Origin: Opitutus sp. GAS368
GTDB taxonomy: Bacteria; Verrucomicrobiota; Verrucomicrobiia; Opitutales; UBA953
NCBI GenBank assembly: GCA_945866215.1
Contig: CAMBGQ010000004.1
Coordinates: 1 to 64,000 of the forward strand
Direction: 5' to 3'
DNA length: 64,000 nt
Shown: positions 1 through 8,972 of the stretch, in pieces
Position numbering within the stretch: the stretch's first letter is position 1
How the letters are laid out: every line of letters begins with the position of its first letter
Program-made: the position numbers and the translations under genes
The notes under the pieces: model-generated
Databases searched by the model: none
What the model was told of the DNA's origin: nothing
What the model saw: only the letters and a program-made list of their open reading frames with translations

Positions 1-51
1 AGCGCTGGACAGGACGCGCGCCGAGCGGGCAATCTCAGAGGCCTGCGATGA
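1..51 (+). CDS. 3' end of an upstream gene, partial
   Basis: Frame 1 is open from the first base to a TGA at 49-51, giving 16 residues that end in GNLRGLR. The TGA overlaps the purF start as ATGA, the same coupling used by many real gene pairs in this window. The fragment is too short to identify. A purine gene such as purL is plausible only from context. Confidence 0.35.
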   Translation, partial: SAGQDARRAGNLRGLR

Positions 52-1961
52 GCGACTCTTTAAGGCACGAATGCGGCATTGCCCTTGTCCGGCTGACCAA
101 GGACCTGAAATGGTATCAGGAGAAGTACGGCACCCCGCTCCACGGCTTCAACCAACTCTTCCTCCTGATGGAGAAACAGCATAACCGCGGGCAGGACGGC
201 GCCGGCATCGGCTGCGTCAAGATTGGGGCGGAGAACGGCGAGGCTTTCCTTTTCCGCGACCGCGAGATCGGCGCCCAGGGCCTGACCCAGATCTTCACCC
301 GCCAGATCAAGACCTACTCCGACAAGATGCGCGAAGGCGTCATCGTCCCCGAATTTCCGGAAACAGTTAAGCGACATTTCGACTTTGGTGGCGAACTCCT
401 CCTCGGGCACCTCCGCTACGGGACCTCGGGTAATTTCGACTCAGTCTCCTGCCATCCTTACGCCCGCAAATCCATCTGGCCGACCCGTAACCTGCTCGTC
501 GCCGGCAACTTTAACCTGACGAACACCAACGAGCTCAATGCCTCGCTCTCGGAGCGCGGCGCGCACGTCATCTACTCGACCGACACGCAGTCGATCCTCG
601 AGGAGGTCGGTTTCTGGTTGGACGAAGAACACGACCGCCTCTTCAAAGCTTTCAAGGACCAGGGACTCGAGGGCGCGGCGGTGCAGACCGAGATTTCCAA
701 GCACATGGACATCGGTAACATCCTGCGCAAGGCGACCAAGAACTGGGACGGCGGCTACGCCATCGCCGGCCTCATCGGCAACGGTGATAGCTTCGTCATC
801 CGCGACCCTAATGGCATCCGCCCTTGCTGGTATGCCCGCACCGAAGACCTCATCGCGGTGGCCTCTGAGCGCGTCGCACTGATGACCATCGTCGGCGTGA
901 ACCAGGAAGATGTGCATGAGCTGCCTCCGGGCTCAGCCCTGATCATAAAGGCCGACGGTCGTCATTCGATCGAGTCCTTCCAAACCCCGGGCGAGCCCCG
1001 TTCCTGCTCCTTCGAACGCATCTACTTCTCGCGCGGCAACGACCCAGAGATCTACGCCGAACGCAAGGCGCTGGGCGCCGCGCTCGCCGACGACGTCCTC
1101 GCCCAGATTCGCGATGACCACGATAACGCCGTCTTCTCCTACATCCCGAACACGGCGGAGATCGCCTGGTATGGCCTGATGGAAGAGCTCCGAAAGCGCC
1201 GCCGCTCGCAGGTCCGCGATAAGCTCATCGATGCCCAACGCGCCGGCAAACTCGACGAGGCCCTCATCGATAAACTCGTGCTCGGCGGCTGGCCGCGCGG
1301 CGAGAAGGTCGCCCACAAAGACGTCAAGCTGCGCACGTTCATCTCCCAGGAGAAGAACCGCATGCAGATGGCTTCGCACGTCTACGACATCTCTTACGGT
1401 ACCGTCCGCGACGGCGACACGCTCGTCTGCGTCGACGACTCGATCGTCCGCGGCACGACGCTCCGCCAGTCGATTCTCCGCATTCTCGCCCGCCCTAATC
1501 CGAAACGCATCGTCATCGCCTCGACGGCCCCGCAAATCCGCTACCCGGATTGCTACGGCATCGACATGTCCGAGATGGGTAAGTTCCTGGCCTTCCAGGC
1601 CGCCGTCGCGCTCTGCAAGGATCGCGGCATGACGGACCTGCTCCGCGAAGTCTACGAAGACTGCGTCGCGCAGTCGAAGAAGCCGACGAAAGAAATGCAG
1701 AACCATGTGAAACGGATCTACGCCGCCTTCACGGAAGAGGAAATCGCCGCCAAGGCGGCGGAGCTCGTCTACCCCACGAAAAGCGGCTGGAAGGGCGAGC
1801 TGATCCTGGTGTTCCAGCAAATCGCTATGCTGCACAAGGCTTGTCCGAAGAGCCGGGGAGATTGGTATTTCACCGGCGACTACCCGACCCCGGGTGGTCT
1901 CGGCGTGCTCAACCAAGCCTACATCAACTATTGGGAGAAGCGCGAAGGCCGCTCCTACTGA
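48..1961 (+). CDS. purF: amidophosphoribosyltransferase, long form
   Basis: Catalyses the first committed step of purine synthesis: PRPP plus glutamine to 5-phosphoribosylamine. The N-terminal Ntn glutaminase part begins MSDSLRHECGIAL, so the expected nucleophile is Cys9 after a short leader that would have to be removed. The glutaminase motif MEKQHNRGQDGAG follows. The PRPP-binding loop VCVDDSIVRGTT lies near residues 460-471. At 637 aa it is well longer than the usual form of about 470-500 aa. It resembles the long type I know from Bacteroidota, with an added C-terminal tail ending in GLGVLNQAYINYWEKR. The start overlaps the stop of an upstream frame as ATGA. Its stop abuts the convergent namZ stop. 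Confidence 0.93.
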   Translation: MSDSLRHECGIALVRLTKDLKWYQEKYGTPLHGFNQLFLLMEKQHNRGQDGAGIGCVKIGAENGEAFLFRDREIGAQGLTQIFTRQIKTYSDKMREGVIVPEFPETVKRHFDFGGELLLGHLRYGTSGNFDSVSCHPYARKSIWPTRNLLVAGNFNLTNTNELNASLSERGAHVIYSTDTQSILEEVGFWLDEEHDRLFKAFKDQGLEGAAVQTEISKHMDIGNILRKATKNWDGGYAIAGLIGNGDSFVIRDPNGIRPCWYARTEDLIAVASERVALMTIVGVNQEDVHELPPGSALIIKADGRHSIESFQTPGEPRSCSFERIYFSRGNDPEIYAERKALGAALADDVLAQIRDDHDNAVFSYIPNTAEIAWYGLMEELRKRRRSQVRDKLIDAQRAGKLDEALIDKLVLGGWPRGEKVAHKDVKLRTFISQEKNRMQMASHVYDISYGTVRDGDTLVCVDDSIVRGTTLRQSILRILARPNPKRIVIASTAPQIRYPDCYGIDMSEMGKFLAFQAAVALCKDRGMTDLLREVYEDCVAQSKKPTKEMQNHVKRIYAAFTEEEIAAKAAELVYPTKSGWKGELILVFQQIAMLHKACPKSRGDWYFTGDYPTPGGLGVLNQAYINYWEKREGRSY

Positions 1962-3269
1962 TCACGCGTAGAAGCGGAACGGAGCGGTGCGCGCGCGGAA
2001 GGCCGCCGCATCGCCGTCCCAGCGCTGCATCCAGCGGGCGAGATCGAGGCGAGCTCCCTGCGTGCGTAATTCTTCGAAGAACGCTTCGCTGCCGAGATGC
2101 TTGATGAAAAGATCCCGCTTGCCGGTGCTCAGACCGGCGAAGGGGTTGGGTGCCCAGACGCAGGCCTGTCGGAGCATGTGTAGCGAAATCGCCGTGGGGC
2201 GTAGTTTGGGCCAGTCGTTGATACCAAGATACACGCCCTGCGTGCCATCCGCCTGCTGCTGCGGCTGGAGCAAAAGCCCGGGCACGGCGTTCCCGAAGGC
2301 GGCCATGAGGTCAGCGGCCTTGCGGCGCGGATAAGTCAGGAAACGGAAGTTCTGGTCGGCGGTGGAACTGTGGCTGAAGCCCGAATCCATGCAGCCGAGG
2401 CCGCTCATCGCATAGCCGAACGCCGCCTTGGCGTTATTTATCATCGGCGAGGTTGGGGTCCAGTTTAGTCCGGTGAGGTTCCAGGTCAGCGACCGCCGCC
2501 AACCGCGCATCGTGACGACGTCGAGCGAGCCGCGCCGGCGGGTGGCTTCGTCGACCTCAAGCACGCCGGGCGTAGCGACGGCCCACCGGGCGATTTCGCC
2601 GATGGTGAGACCGTGGACATACGGGGTCTCGTAGGCGCCCACGTAGCTGCGCCATTTGCGGTCGAGGAACGGGCCTTCGACCTTCTCGCCACCGAGCGGG
2701 TTTGGTCGGTCAAGGACGATGACACGCACGGGACGAGGAAGCGAAAAGCACGCTTCAATCACATACCGCATACAGCTAATATAGGTGTAGGAGCGGACGC
2801 CGATGTCTTGGAAATCGATGACGATAACGTCGAGGCCAGCGAGCATCTCTGGCGTGGGCTTACGCGTCGCGCCATACAACGAATAAACCGGCAGGCCGGT
2901 GCGCGTATCCTGGCCGTGGTCGACGGTGGCGTCTGCCTTGGCGACGCCTTCAAAGCCGTGCTCCGGACCGAAAAGTTTGACGAGTTTTACGCCCGGGGCG
3001 CGGGCGAGGACATCGGCGGTACGTTGGCCGAGTCCGTTGACACCGGCGCGATGCGTGACGAGTCCGCAACGGAGGCCCTGGAGACGGGCGAAGCCTTCCG
3101 CGGCGAGCACGTCGATTCCGAGTATGACCTTACCGACGACGGGTGCGGACGGCGCCGGGACGGCGGGCCCAGCGTAACCGCCACCGCCACCGCCGCCAGC
3201 GCAGCCAGAAAGAGCGACGGCGCCCAGCGAACCTAGGGCGGTGAGGTGGAGAAACTCGCGACGTTCCAT
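1962..3269 (-). CDS. namZ: NamZ-like exo-beta-N-acetylmuramidase, DUF1343 lipoprotein
   Basis: Family members release terminal MurNAc from peptidoglycan fragments, a cell-wall recycling step outside the cytoplasm. The N-terminus MERREFLHL carries twin arginines followed by a hydrophobic stretch and a lipobox LSGC (Cys23), so a Tat-exported lipoprotein is likely. A glycine-rich linker follows. DUF1343 hallmarks are KLFGPEHGFEG, DTRTGLPVYSLYG, and IDFQDIGVRSYTY. I chose the inner ATG at 3269 (435 aa) because the Tat motif begins there; an in-frame start at 3287 adds six residues. The gene is convergent with purF with no gap and divergent from purN. The enzymatic role is taken from the family. 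Confidence 0.85.
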   Translation of the reverse strand: MERREFLHLTALGSLGAVALSGCAGGGGGGGYAGPAVPAPSAPVVGKVILGIDVLAAEGFARLQGLRCGLVTHRAGVNGLGQRTADVLARAPGVKLVKLFGPEHGFEGVAKADATVDHGQDTRTGLPVYSLYGATRKPTPEMLAGLDVIVIDFQDIGVRSYTYISCMRYVIEACFSLPRPVRVIVLDRPNPLGGEKVEGPFLDRKWRSYVGAYETPYVHGLTIGEIARWAVATPGVLEVDEATRRRGSLDVVTMRGWRRSLTWNLTGLNWTPTSPMINNAKAAFGYAMSGLGCMDSGFSHSSTADQNFRFLTYPRRKAADLMAAFGNAVPGLLLQPQQQADGTQGVYLGINDWPKLRPTAISLHMLRQACVWAPNPFAGLSTGKRDLFIKHLGSEAFFEELRTQGARLDLARWMQRWDGDAAAFRARTAPFRFYA

Positions 3270-3369
3270 AGGGGGTGGTGCGGGCATCTTCGGCGTTTTG
3301 CCGGGCGGTTCAAAGATTGAAATCGAAAATCCGTTTGCAGGCAGGTCGGCTCAGCGGCACCTTTCCCTC

Positions 3370-3948
3370 ATGCGCGTCGCCCTCCTCGGTTCTGGTCGCG
3401 GCTCCAATGCCGAGGCGGTCCTGCGCGCCCAGGCCGACGGTCGCCTCGGCCGGGCCAAGGTGGCCGGTCTCTGGTGCGACATCCCGACCTGTAAGATGTT
3501 GGAACTCGGCCCGAAATACGCCGTGCCAGCCCGGTTCCTCGACCCTGGCTCCTTTAAGACGAAGTTCTCTCCAGAGCGCGAACAGGCTTGGGCCGATGAC
3601 CTCCTGGCAGCCCAGATCGACCTGCTCGTGCTGGCTGGGTTCATGCGCGTGATCAAGGCCCCCCTTCTCGACACTTTCGCGGGCCGTATCATCAACCTCC
3701 ACCCCAGCCTCCTGCCCGCCTTCCCGGGACTTGATGGCATCGGCCAAGCCTACAAGGCCGGCGTCCTTGAGGCGGGCTGCACGGTCCATTGGGTCAATGC
3801 CGAGATCGACGGCGGCGCCCACCTCGGCCAGAACCGGATTAGACGCGAGGCGGGGGACACCCTCGAAACCTTCGCGGGAAAAATCCATGCCGCTGAGCAT
3901 GCCCTGCTCCCCGCGGTGATCGCCCACCTGAGCGAGACCCCTGCCTGA
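3370..3948 (+). CDS. purN: phosphoribosylglycinamide formyltransferase
   Basis: Transfers a formyl group from 10-formyl-THF to GAR, the third step of purine synthesis. The protein starts MRVALLGSGRGSNAEAVL, the typical PurN nucleotide-binding start, so the ATG at 3370 is preferred over an open extension back to 3241. Catalytic elements are the Asn and His in INLHPSLLPAFPGL and the Asp in EIDGGAH. The segment after PGL reads DGIGQAYKAG where most relatives have HAHRQALEAG, a visible divergence. The length is 192 aa, slightly short for the family. Its stop overlaps the next start (TGATG), so it is translationally coupled to the methyltransferase downstream. Confidence 0.88.
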   Translation: MRVALLGSGRGSNAEAVLRAQADGRLGRAKVAGLWCDIPTCKMLELGPKYAVPARFLDPGSFKTKFSPEREQAWADDLLAAQIDLLVLAGFMRVIKAPLLDTFAGRIINLHPSLLPAFPGLDGIGQAYKAGVLEAGCTVHWVNAEIDGGAHLGQNRIRREAGDTLETFAGKIHAAEHALLPAVIAHLSETPA

Positions 3949-4835
3949 TGGTCGAACTGAAGTGTCCCATCCACGAGGATATGGTCCAGCCGCTGGAGGA
4001 CCATTTCTGTGAACTCACCCGCTCGTCGTGGATGCTCTTCCACGAAGGCCCCGGGAAGCCTCACTTCGTGATGGGGTACTTCGACACTAAGCCCGAGGCC
4101 GACGAAGCCTGGGCTGGCCTACGCAAAGCCTTTAAGAAACTCCCCGAGGCCTATGAAGAAACCCTCATGGCCGACAAGGACTGGAAGGAAGCCTATAAGG
4201 AGCACCTCAAGCCTTGGGATCATGGCCGACTGCACTGGGTCCCCGCCTGGATGCGCGGCAAGTATGCCGTCCCAGCCGATGCCGCGGTGATCTGGTTCGA
4301 CGCCGGTCTGGCCTTCGGCACCGGCGACCACCCGACGACCCGACTCTGCGCCATCCGCATGATGGACTTCCTCGAGACGCACGCCGCCGCCAAGGTCTCG
4401 GTCACGGATGCGGGCTGTGGCTCGGGCATCCTCGCCCTTTCCGCCGCCAAGTTGGGTTGTGGACGTATCGCCGGTTTCGACCGCGATCCTGAGTCCGTCC
4501 GCGTCAGCATCGCCAATCGCGAAGACAACGGCATCGCCGAGGAGGCCGTCGCCTTTCACCACGCTGGCCTCGAAGAAGGCTTCCGTCTCACCGGCCGCGC
4601 CGACGTCGTCCTCGCTAATATCATCAGCGACGTGCTCTGCATCTATGCTGATAACCTCATCGACTCCGTCAGCCCCGGCGGCGTGCTCGCGCTCAGCGGC
4701 ATCCTCGCCAAGGAACAGGACACGGTCCGCACCCACTTCGAAGGCAAATGCCGCGAAGCTTGGGGCGAGGGCATGAAATCGGACGGACGTATTATGGGCG
4801 AATGGAGCGACGTCGCCCTCTTCCGCCCGCTCTGA
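3948..4835 (+). CDS. prmA: PrmA-like ribosomal protein L11 methyltransferase
   Basis: Class I SAM-dependent methyltransferase; family members trimethylate ribosomal protein L11. An N-terminal domain of about 120 residues precedes WFDAGLAFGTGDHPTTRL, the PrmA signature. The SAM-binding loop DAGCGSGILALSAAKLG starts near residue 154. The post-motif VLANIISDVL lies near residue 220. The length of 295 aa equals that of typical PrmA. It overlaps the purN stop by one base, so the two are co-translated even though they have no obvious pathway link. The N-terminal domain is divergent, so another protein substrate cannot be excluded. Confidence 0.8.
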   Translation: MVELKCPIHEDMVQPLEDHFCELTRSSWMLFHEGPGKPHFVMGYFDTKPEADEAWAGLRKAFKKLPEAYEETLMADKDWKEAYKEHLKPWDHGRLHWVPAWMRGKYAVPADAAVIWFDAGLAFGTGDHPTTRLCAIRMMDFLETHAAAKVSVTDAGCGSGILALSAAKLGCGRIAGFDRDPESVRVSIANREDNGIAEEAVAFHHAGLEEGFRLTGRADVVLANIISDVLCIYADNLIDSVSPGGVLALSGILAKEQDTVRTHFEGKCREAWGEGMKSDGRIMGEWSDVALFRPL

Positions 4836-4873
4836 GCTGTTGCTTCGCTCGCCCTTCCTCCTTCACTCGCCTC

Positions 4874-5326
4874 ATGAACGACGTCACCGCCCAACGAATC
4901 CGCTACGGGCGCATTATTGTGATTCTGTTCGGCCTCCTGTGCGTCGGCCTCGGCGTCATTGATCTCATTGGCGGCGTCAGACTCGGCCCGCTTTATATCC
5001 CGCCCCGCTGGGATCCGGCCATCGTCACGTTCCCGGTCGCCCTCCGCGTGGAGTGCTGGTTCTTCATCGCCTACGCCGGTCTGCTATTCCTTCCCTGGCG
5101 CCGCATCGAGAACCCAAAGGTGTGGCGCTGGCTCTTCAGCCTGCTCAGCGTGGCCTCCGTCGTCTTCGCGATGGCGATGATCTGCGAAGTGATGGCCAAG
5201 AACTACATCGCGCAGAACGCTGGCCTAAAGGCGAAGATCCCGGTCTTCCAAGCGGTCTTGCTCTTCCTCAGCCTCGGTCAGATCCCGATCGAGCTGTTCA
5301 GTCGTAAGCCCGAGCTGCTCGACTGA
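4874..5326 (+). CDS. small four-helix membrane protein, unknown
   Basis: A 150-aa protein with hydrophobic stretches at roughly residues 14-33, 57-74, 86-106 and 123-140, consistent with four membrane segments. I do not recognise the family. The ATG at 4874 was chosen because upstream in-frame codons read through the prmA end and are not hydrophobic. It lies 38 bases after prmA on the same strand and could share its transcript. Its TGA is immediately followed by the purK stop on the other strand, as TGATCA. Confidence 0.6.
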   Translation: MNDVTAQRIRYGRIIVILFGLLCVGLGVIDLIGGVRLGPLYIPPRWDPAIVTFPVALRVECWFFIAYAGLLFLPWRRIENPKVWRWLFSLLSVASVVFAMAMICEVMAKNYIAQNAGLKAKIPVFQAVLLFLSLGQIPIELFSRKPELLD

Positions 5327-6460
5327 TCAGAGCGCAGCGTGCAAAGCCTCGGCGCGGCGGATGGCTTCTTCGAGCGTTGTCGCGGTGACAGTGATGTGGC
5401 CCATCTTGCGGCCCGGCGCCGCTTTACCCTTATCGTAGAGGTGCAACTTGGCGGAAGGATCGGCGAGGACCTTGGTCCAGTCGGGCTCCTGGCCATTGCG
5501 CCAGACGTCGCCGAGCAGGTTCACCATCGCGGAAGGTGCGAGCGGCTTCGTGCCACCGAGCGGCAAGCCGCACACGGCGCGGATGTGCTGTTCGAACTGG
5601 CTGGTCTCGTTGGCGTCAAAAGTCTGGTGGCCGCTGTTGTGCGGACGTGGGGCGAGCTCGTTGACGACGATGCGGCCGTCCTTCACGAACATCTCGACGG
5701 CGAGGAGGCCGACGAGCTGAATCTTGTCGGCGATGCTCAGAGCTAGGGCGCGAGCTTCGGCGGCCGTAGCTTCAGAAATGCGGGCCGGCGAAATCGAAAG
5801 GTGTAGGATGTGGTTCCGGTGAATGTTTTCGGCGGGGTCATAAACCGCGGTGCGACCATCGACCGTACGGGCGACGAGCACCGAAATCTCCATCTGGAAC
5901 GGTACCCACGCTTCGAGGACGCCGACCGCGCCGCCAATCTTGTCCCAGGCCGCGGCGAGATCAGCCTCAGCGGTCGGTAGCTTCACTTGGCCCTTCCCAT
6001 CATAACCAAAATCCGCCGTCTTCAGTACGCACGGGAAACCAACGGTCTTCACGGCCGCCTGCAGCTCGGTCAGCGACGAAACGACGGCGAAGTTTGCGCA
6101 AGGGATGCCGGAGGCGCGGAGGAACTCCTTCTCGCGGCGACGATTCTGGCAGGTCGCCAAGACATTGGCCGAAGGGTGGCTCGGGACAGACTTCGCGACG
6201 AACTCAACGGTCGCGGGTGGGATGTTTTCGAATTCGAGCGTGATACGGCCGCAGCCCTGGGCGAAGCGCGTGAGTGCGGCAGTATCGTTCCAGTCGGCGG
6301 TGATATGCTCATCGGCAATCGCCGCCGCACAGGCGCCGGCGGAAGGGTCGAACGTGCGCACCTTATAACCGAGACGGCGCGCGGCGAGGGCCGACATCCG
6401 ACCCAGCTGGCCGCCGCCGAGGATACCGATGGTGCCGCCGGGTTGCAGAGGTCGCTCCAT
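5327..6460 (-). CDS. purK: N5-carboxyaminoimidazole ribonucleotide synthase
   Basis: ATP-grasp enzyme that carboxylates AIR to N5-CAIR using ATP and bicarbonate, working with PurE. The N-terminal Rossmann-like motif is GTIGILGGGQLGRM. The ATP-grasp core shows PCVLKTADFGYDGKGQ, and the metal/carboxylate region shows NELAPRPHNSGH near the C-terminus. The length of 377 aa is typical. It lies three bases downstream of purE on the minus strand, so purE-purK form one operon. Its stop sits back to back with the stop of the preceding plus-strand membrane protein gene. Confidence 0.95.
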   Translation of the reverse strand: MERPLQPGGTIGILGGGQLGRMSALAARRLGYKVRTFDPSAGACAAAIADEHITADWNDTAALTRFAQGCGRITLEFENIPPATVEFVAKSVPSHPSANVLATCQNRRREKEFLRASGIPCANFAVVSSLTELQAAVKTVGFPCVLKTADFGYDGKGQVKLPTAEADLAAAWDKIGGAVGVLEAWVPFQMEISVLVARTVDGRTAVYDPAENIHRNHILHLSISPARISEATAAEARALALSIADKIQLVGLLAVEMFVKDGRIVVNELAPRPHNSGHQTFDANETSQFEQHIRAVCGLPLGGTKPLAPSAMVNLLGDVWRNGQEPDWTKVLADPSAKLHLYDKGKAAPGRKMGHITVTATTLEEAIRRAEALHAAL

Positions 6461-6463
6461 GGC

Positions 6464-6985
6464 TTAGCGCTTCTTGCCCTTGCGACCAGGAATGGGGTTC
6501 TCGAGGACGGCCTTGGTCTGAGCGGCCCGATAACTGTCGAGCTTCTTAGCCAGTTTAGCGTCGGTGAGGGCCAGAATCGCGGCGGCGCCAAGAGCGGCGT
6601 TGATCGCACCCGCGCGGCCGATTGCGAACGTGTGCACGGGGATGCCAGCCGGCATCTGAACGATCGAGAGTAAGGAGTCGATGCCGTCGAGCGTCTTGGA
6701 CTGCACGGGGACGCCCATGACGGGGAGCGAAGTCATCGCGGCCACCATACCAGGGAGGTGCGCCGCACCACCGGCACCCGCGATGATGACCTTCAGCCCA
6801 TGACGACGGGCAGCCAGGGCGTAGTCCTTGAGCTTAAGCGGCGTGCGGTGGGCGCTCACGACATCGGCCTCAAAGGCGATGCCGAGTTTCTTAAGAGTGT
6901 CGGCGGCGTTGACCATCGTCTCCCAATCGGACTGGGAACCCATGATGATGCCGACCAGAGGTGCGGAGGAAAGCGCGCGAGCCAT
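6464..6985 (-). CDS. purE: N5-CAIR mutase, class I
   Basis: Converts N5-CAIR to CAIR. Class I hallmarks are [13 protein letters not shown] near the N-terminus and VVSAHRTP with the catalytic His. [20 protein letters not shown] forms the rest of the active-site surface. The length is 173 aa with a basic GRKGKKR tail. No Shine-Dalgarno sequence is visible before the ATG. It is the first gene of the purE-purK pair. The presence of PurK fits a class I rather than a class II PurE. Confidence 0.95.
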   Translation of the reverse strand: MARALSSAPLVGIIMGSQSDWETMVNAADTLKKLGIAFEADVVSAHRTPLKLKDYALAARRHGLKVIIAGAGGAAHLPGMVAAMTSLPVMGVPVQSKTLDGIDSLLSIVQMPAGIPVHTFAIGRAGAINAALGAAAILALTDAKLAKKLDSYRAAQTKAVLENPIPGRKGKKR

Positions 6986-7036
6986 GCCCGTAGCGTGTCT
7001 CAGCCGTGCCCGCCTGTGAAGCCCGAAGCGTAAAAA

Positions 7037-8938
7037 CTATTCCACAAACGGCACGTATTCGGGCACCAGCTTGCGGATTCCTTGCTTACAGGCGGCGGTA
7101 TCCATCCGCACGAGTTCGGCGACCTGAGCGAGCAAATCGGCTGGCGGCGGGGTCGCCGACGATGAAGCCATGAAGCGGAAGACGCGGGGGTGCTTCGTCG
7201 GACGGAATTCCTCTCCGGCGCAGAGCAGCTCCTCGACGAGTTTCTCGCCTGGCCGCAGGCCGGTGATCCGGATCTCGATATCGATCTCCGGGCGCAGGCC
7301 ACTGAGCTCGATGAGTTGGCGAGCGACGTCGATAATCTTCAAAGGCTGGCCCATCTCGAGGACGAGGATGTCCCCAGCGTCGCCCTGCGTCGCGCTCTGG
7401 AGCACAAGCCCGACGGCCTCTGGGATTGTCATGAAATAACGCTTCACCTCCGGGTGCGTCACGGTGACGGGACCACCGGCGGCGATTTGGCGCCGGAAGA
7501 TTGGGACCACCGAGCCGGAGGAACCGAGGACGTTGCCGAAGCGGACAGCCATGAAGCGAGTCTGAGCGCCTTCGTGGACTTGAAGGGAGTGAATCATGCG
7601 TTCGGCGAGCCGCTTGGTCGCACCCATGACATTGGTTGGATTAACCGCCTTGTCCGAAGAGATGAGCACGAACTTATCGGCGCCATGTTTCGCCGCCAAA
7701 TGGGCGACGACCCAGGTACCGTTCACGTTGTTCTTCAAGGCTTCGCCGGGCATCGCCTCCATCATCGGCACGTGCTTATGCGCGGCGGCGTGGAGGATGA
7801 GGCTGGGGCGATACCGCTGGAAAATCTCCGTCATCCGATGAAGGTCGGTGACATCGGCGACGAGCGGCGTGATGAGGGCGCCAGCGCCGGCCGCAATCAG
7901 TTCCTGCTCGGCCTGATAAAGCAACACCTCGCACTGATCGAGTAAGAGAAGGCGGGCCGGCGAACAGGCGGCCACCTGCCGGCAGAGCTCGAGCCCGATA
8001 CTCCCGCCGGCACCCGTGACGAGGATGACGCGGCCCTTGATCAGGTCAGCGATAGCGACACCGTCGAGTTTGGCGGGCTCGCGTCCGAGAATGTCTTCGA
8101 CGGAGATCGGCCGGAGATCGCTGGCGCGCACTCGCCCGCCCGCCAGATCGGACATAGATGGTACCACGAGCACGCGCTGGTGGCTGGCCGAGGCGAGAGC
8201 GCTGACCTCGCGGATGCGGCGCACCGCGGAGGCGGGCAAGGCGAGGATGATTTCGGTGACCCCATATTTCTCCGCTAACTCGGGTATCCGCTCCGGCGCG
8301 CCGATTACCGGTACGCCATGGATATGCAGGCTATGCTTGGCAACATCGTCATCCAGGAAGCAGACCGGCTCGATGCCGTGGCCGCGGCGGCTAAGCAAAT
8401 CGGCCGCAAGCAGGGCGCCGTCGCGGCCCGCCCCGACAATCGCGACACGTTCGACGATGCCGGTATTCGCTGATTCCATAGTCCAGAACCTTTCGCGCAA
8501 GGCGCGAATCGAGACCCGGAAGCCGATGAAAAAGACCAGCGAGAGGTTGAGGTCGACCAGGGCGACGCCGCGCGGAATGCTGAAGGCGTCCGTCGGAGCA
8601 GAACCGGGTAAGAATAACGAAAGCACGACGACGAAGGCGGAGGCCATTACGAGCGCCATGACCATGCGGAGCGCGTCCGGCAGCCGGAAATAATAAAATA
8701 CGCCGCGGAACTGGCCCCAGGCCCAGAGCAGCAGGACCTTAAGCGGAATCAGCCAGAGCAGCACCATCGGGCGCTGAACATAGAGATAGGCCTCGGCAGC
8801 CTGACCCTCGACGCCAGAGAGCACTTCAGGCCCGACGAAGCGAAGCTCATACGCAAACCAGATGGACAGCGCCGCCAAGGCTCCATAGGTCGCGAAGAAG
8901 AATGCAGCGCGGGTGAGGCGGTGGACTGGGGCAGCCAT
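7037..8938 (-). CDS. CapD/WbpM-type nucleotide-sugar dehydratase/epimerase
   Basis: Membrane-bound polysaccharide biosynthesis enzyme of 633 aa. About four hydrophobic segments fill residues 10-125. A CoA-binding-like Rossmann fold (VAIVGAGRDGALLAADLL) follows. The SDR domain begins VILVTGAGGSIGLELCRQV near residue 304. The motif SSDKAVNPTNVMGATKR has Met in place of the usual SDR Tyr of YxxxK, as in WbpM/FlaA1 C6-dehydratases. The family removes water from UDP-GlcNAc-type sugars during O-antigen or capsule synthesis; the actual substrate is not deducible. No glycosyltransferase cluster surrounds it. Confidence 0.88.
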   Translation of the reverse strand: MAAPVHRLTRAAFFFATYGALAALSIWFAYELRFVGPEVLSGVEGQAAEAYLYVQRPMVLLWLIPLKVLLLWAWGQFRGVFYYFRLPDALRMVMALVMASAFVVVLSLFLPGSAPTDAFSIPRGVALVDLNLSLVFFIGFRVSIRALRERFWTMESANTGIVERVAIVGAGRDGALLAADLLSRRGHGIEPVCFLDDDVAKHSLHIHGVPVIGAPERIPELAEKYGVTEIILALPASAVRRIREVSALASASHQRVLVVPSMSDLAGGRVRASDLRPISVEDILGREPAKLDGVAIADLIKGRVILVTGAGGSIGLELCRQVAACSPARLLLLDQCEVLLYQAEQELIAAGAGALITPLVADVTDLHRMTEIFQRYRPSLILHAAAHKHVPMMEAMPGEALKNNVNGTWVVAHLAAKHGADKFVLISSDKAVNPTNVMGATKRLAERMIHSLQVHEGAQTRFMAVRFGNVLGSSGSVVPIFRRQIAAGGPVTVTHPEVKRYFMTIPEAVGLVLQSATQGDAGDILVLEMGQPLKIIDVARQLIELSGLRPEIDIEIRITGLRPGEKLVEELLCAGEEFRPTKHPRVFRFMASSSATPPPADLLAQVAELVRMDTAACKQGIRKLVPEYVPFVE

Positions 8939-8946
8939 GGGGTCGC

Positions 8947-8972
8947 TTTATAATCAGGACCCGGGGCGTTTA
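8947..8972 (-). promoter_or_regulatory. putative promoter of the CapD-type gene
   Basis: Read on the minus strand, a TTGAAT -35-like hexamer is followed after 19 bases by TATAAA, and TATAAA lies only eight bases before the ATG at 8938. Transcription would begin at or beside the start codon, implying a leaderless or nearly leaderless mRNA. This is a sequence match only. Confidence 0.4.

Noticed and set aside
933-1916. 327-aa minus-strand open frame inside purF
   Set aside because: Shadow of purF with low-complexity Arg/Asp/Val composition and no domain.
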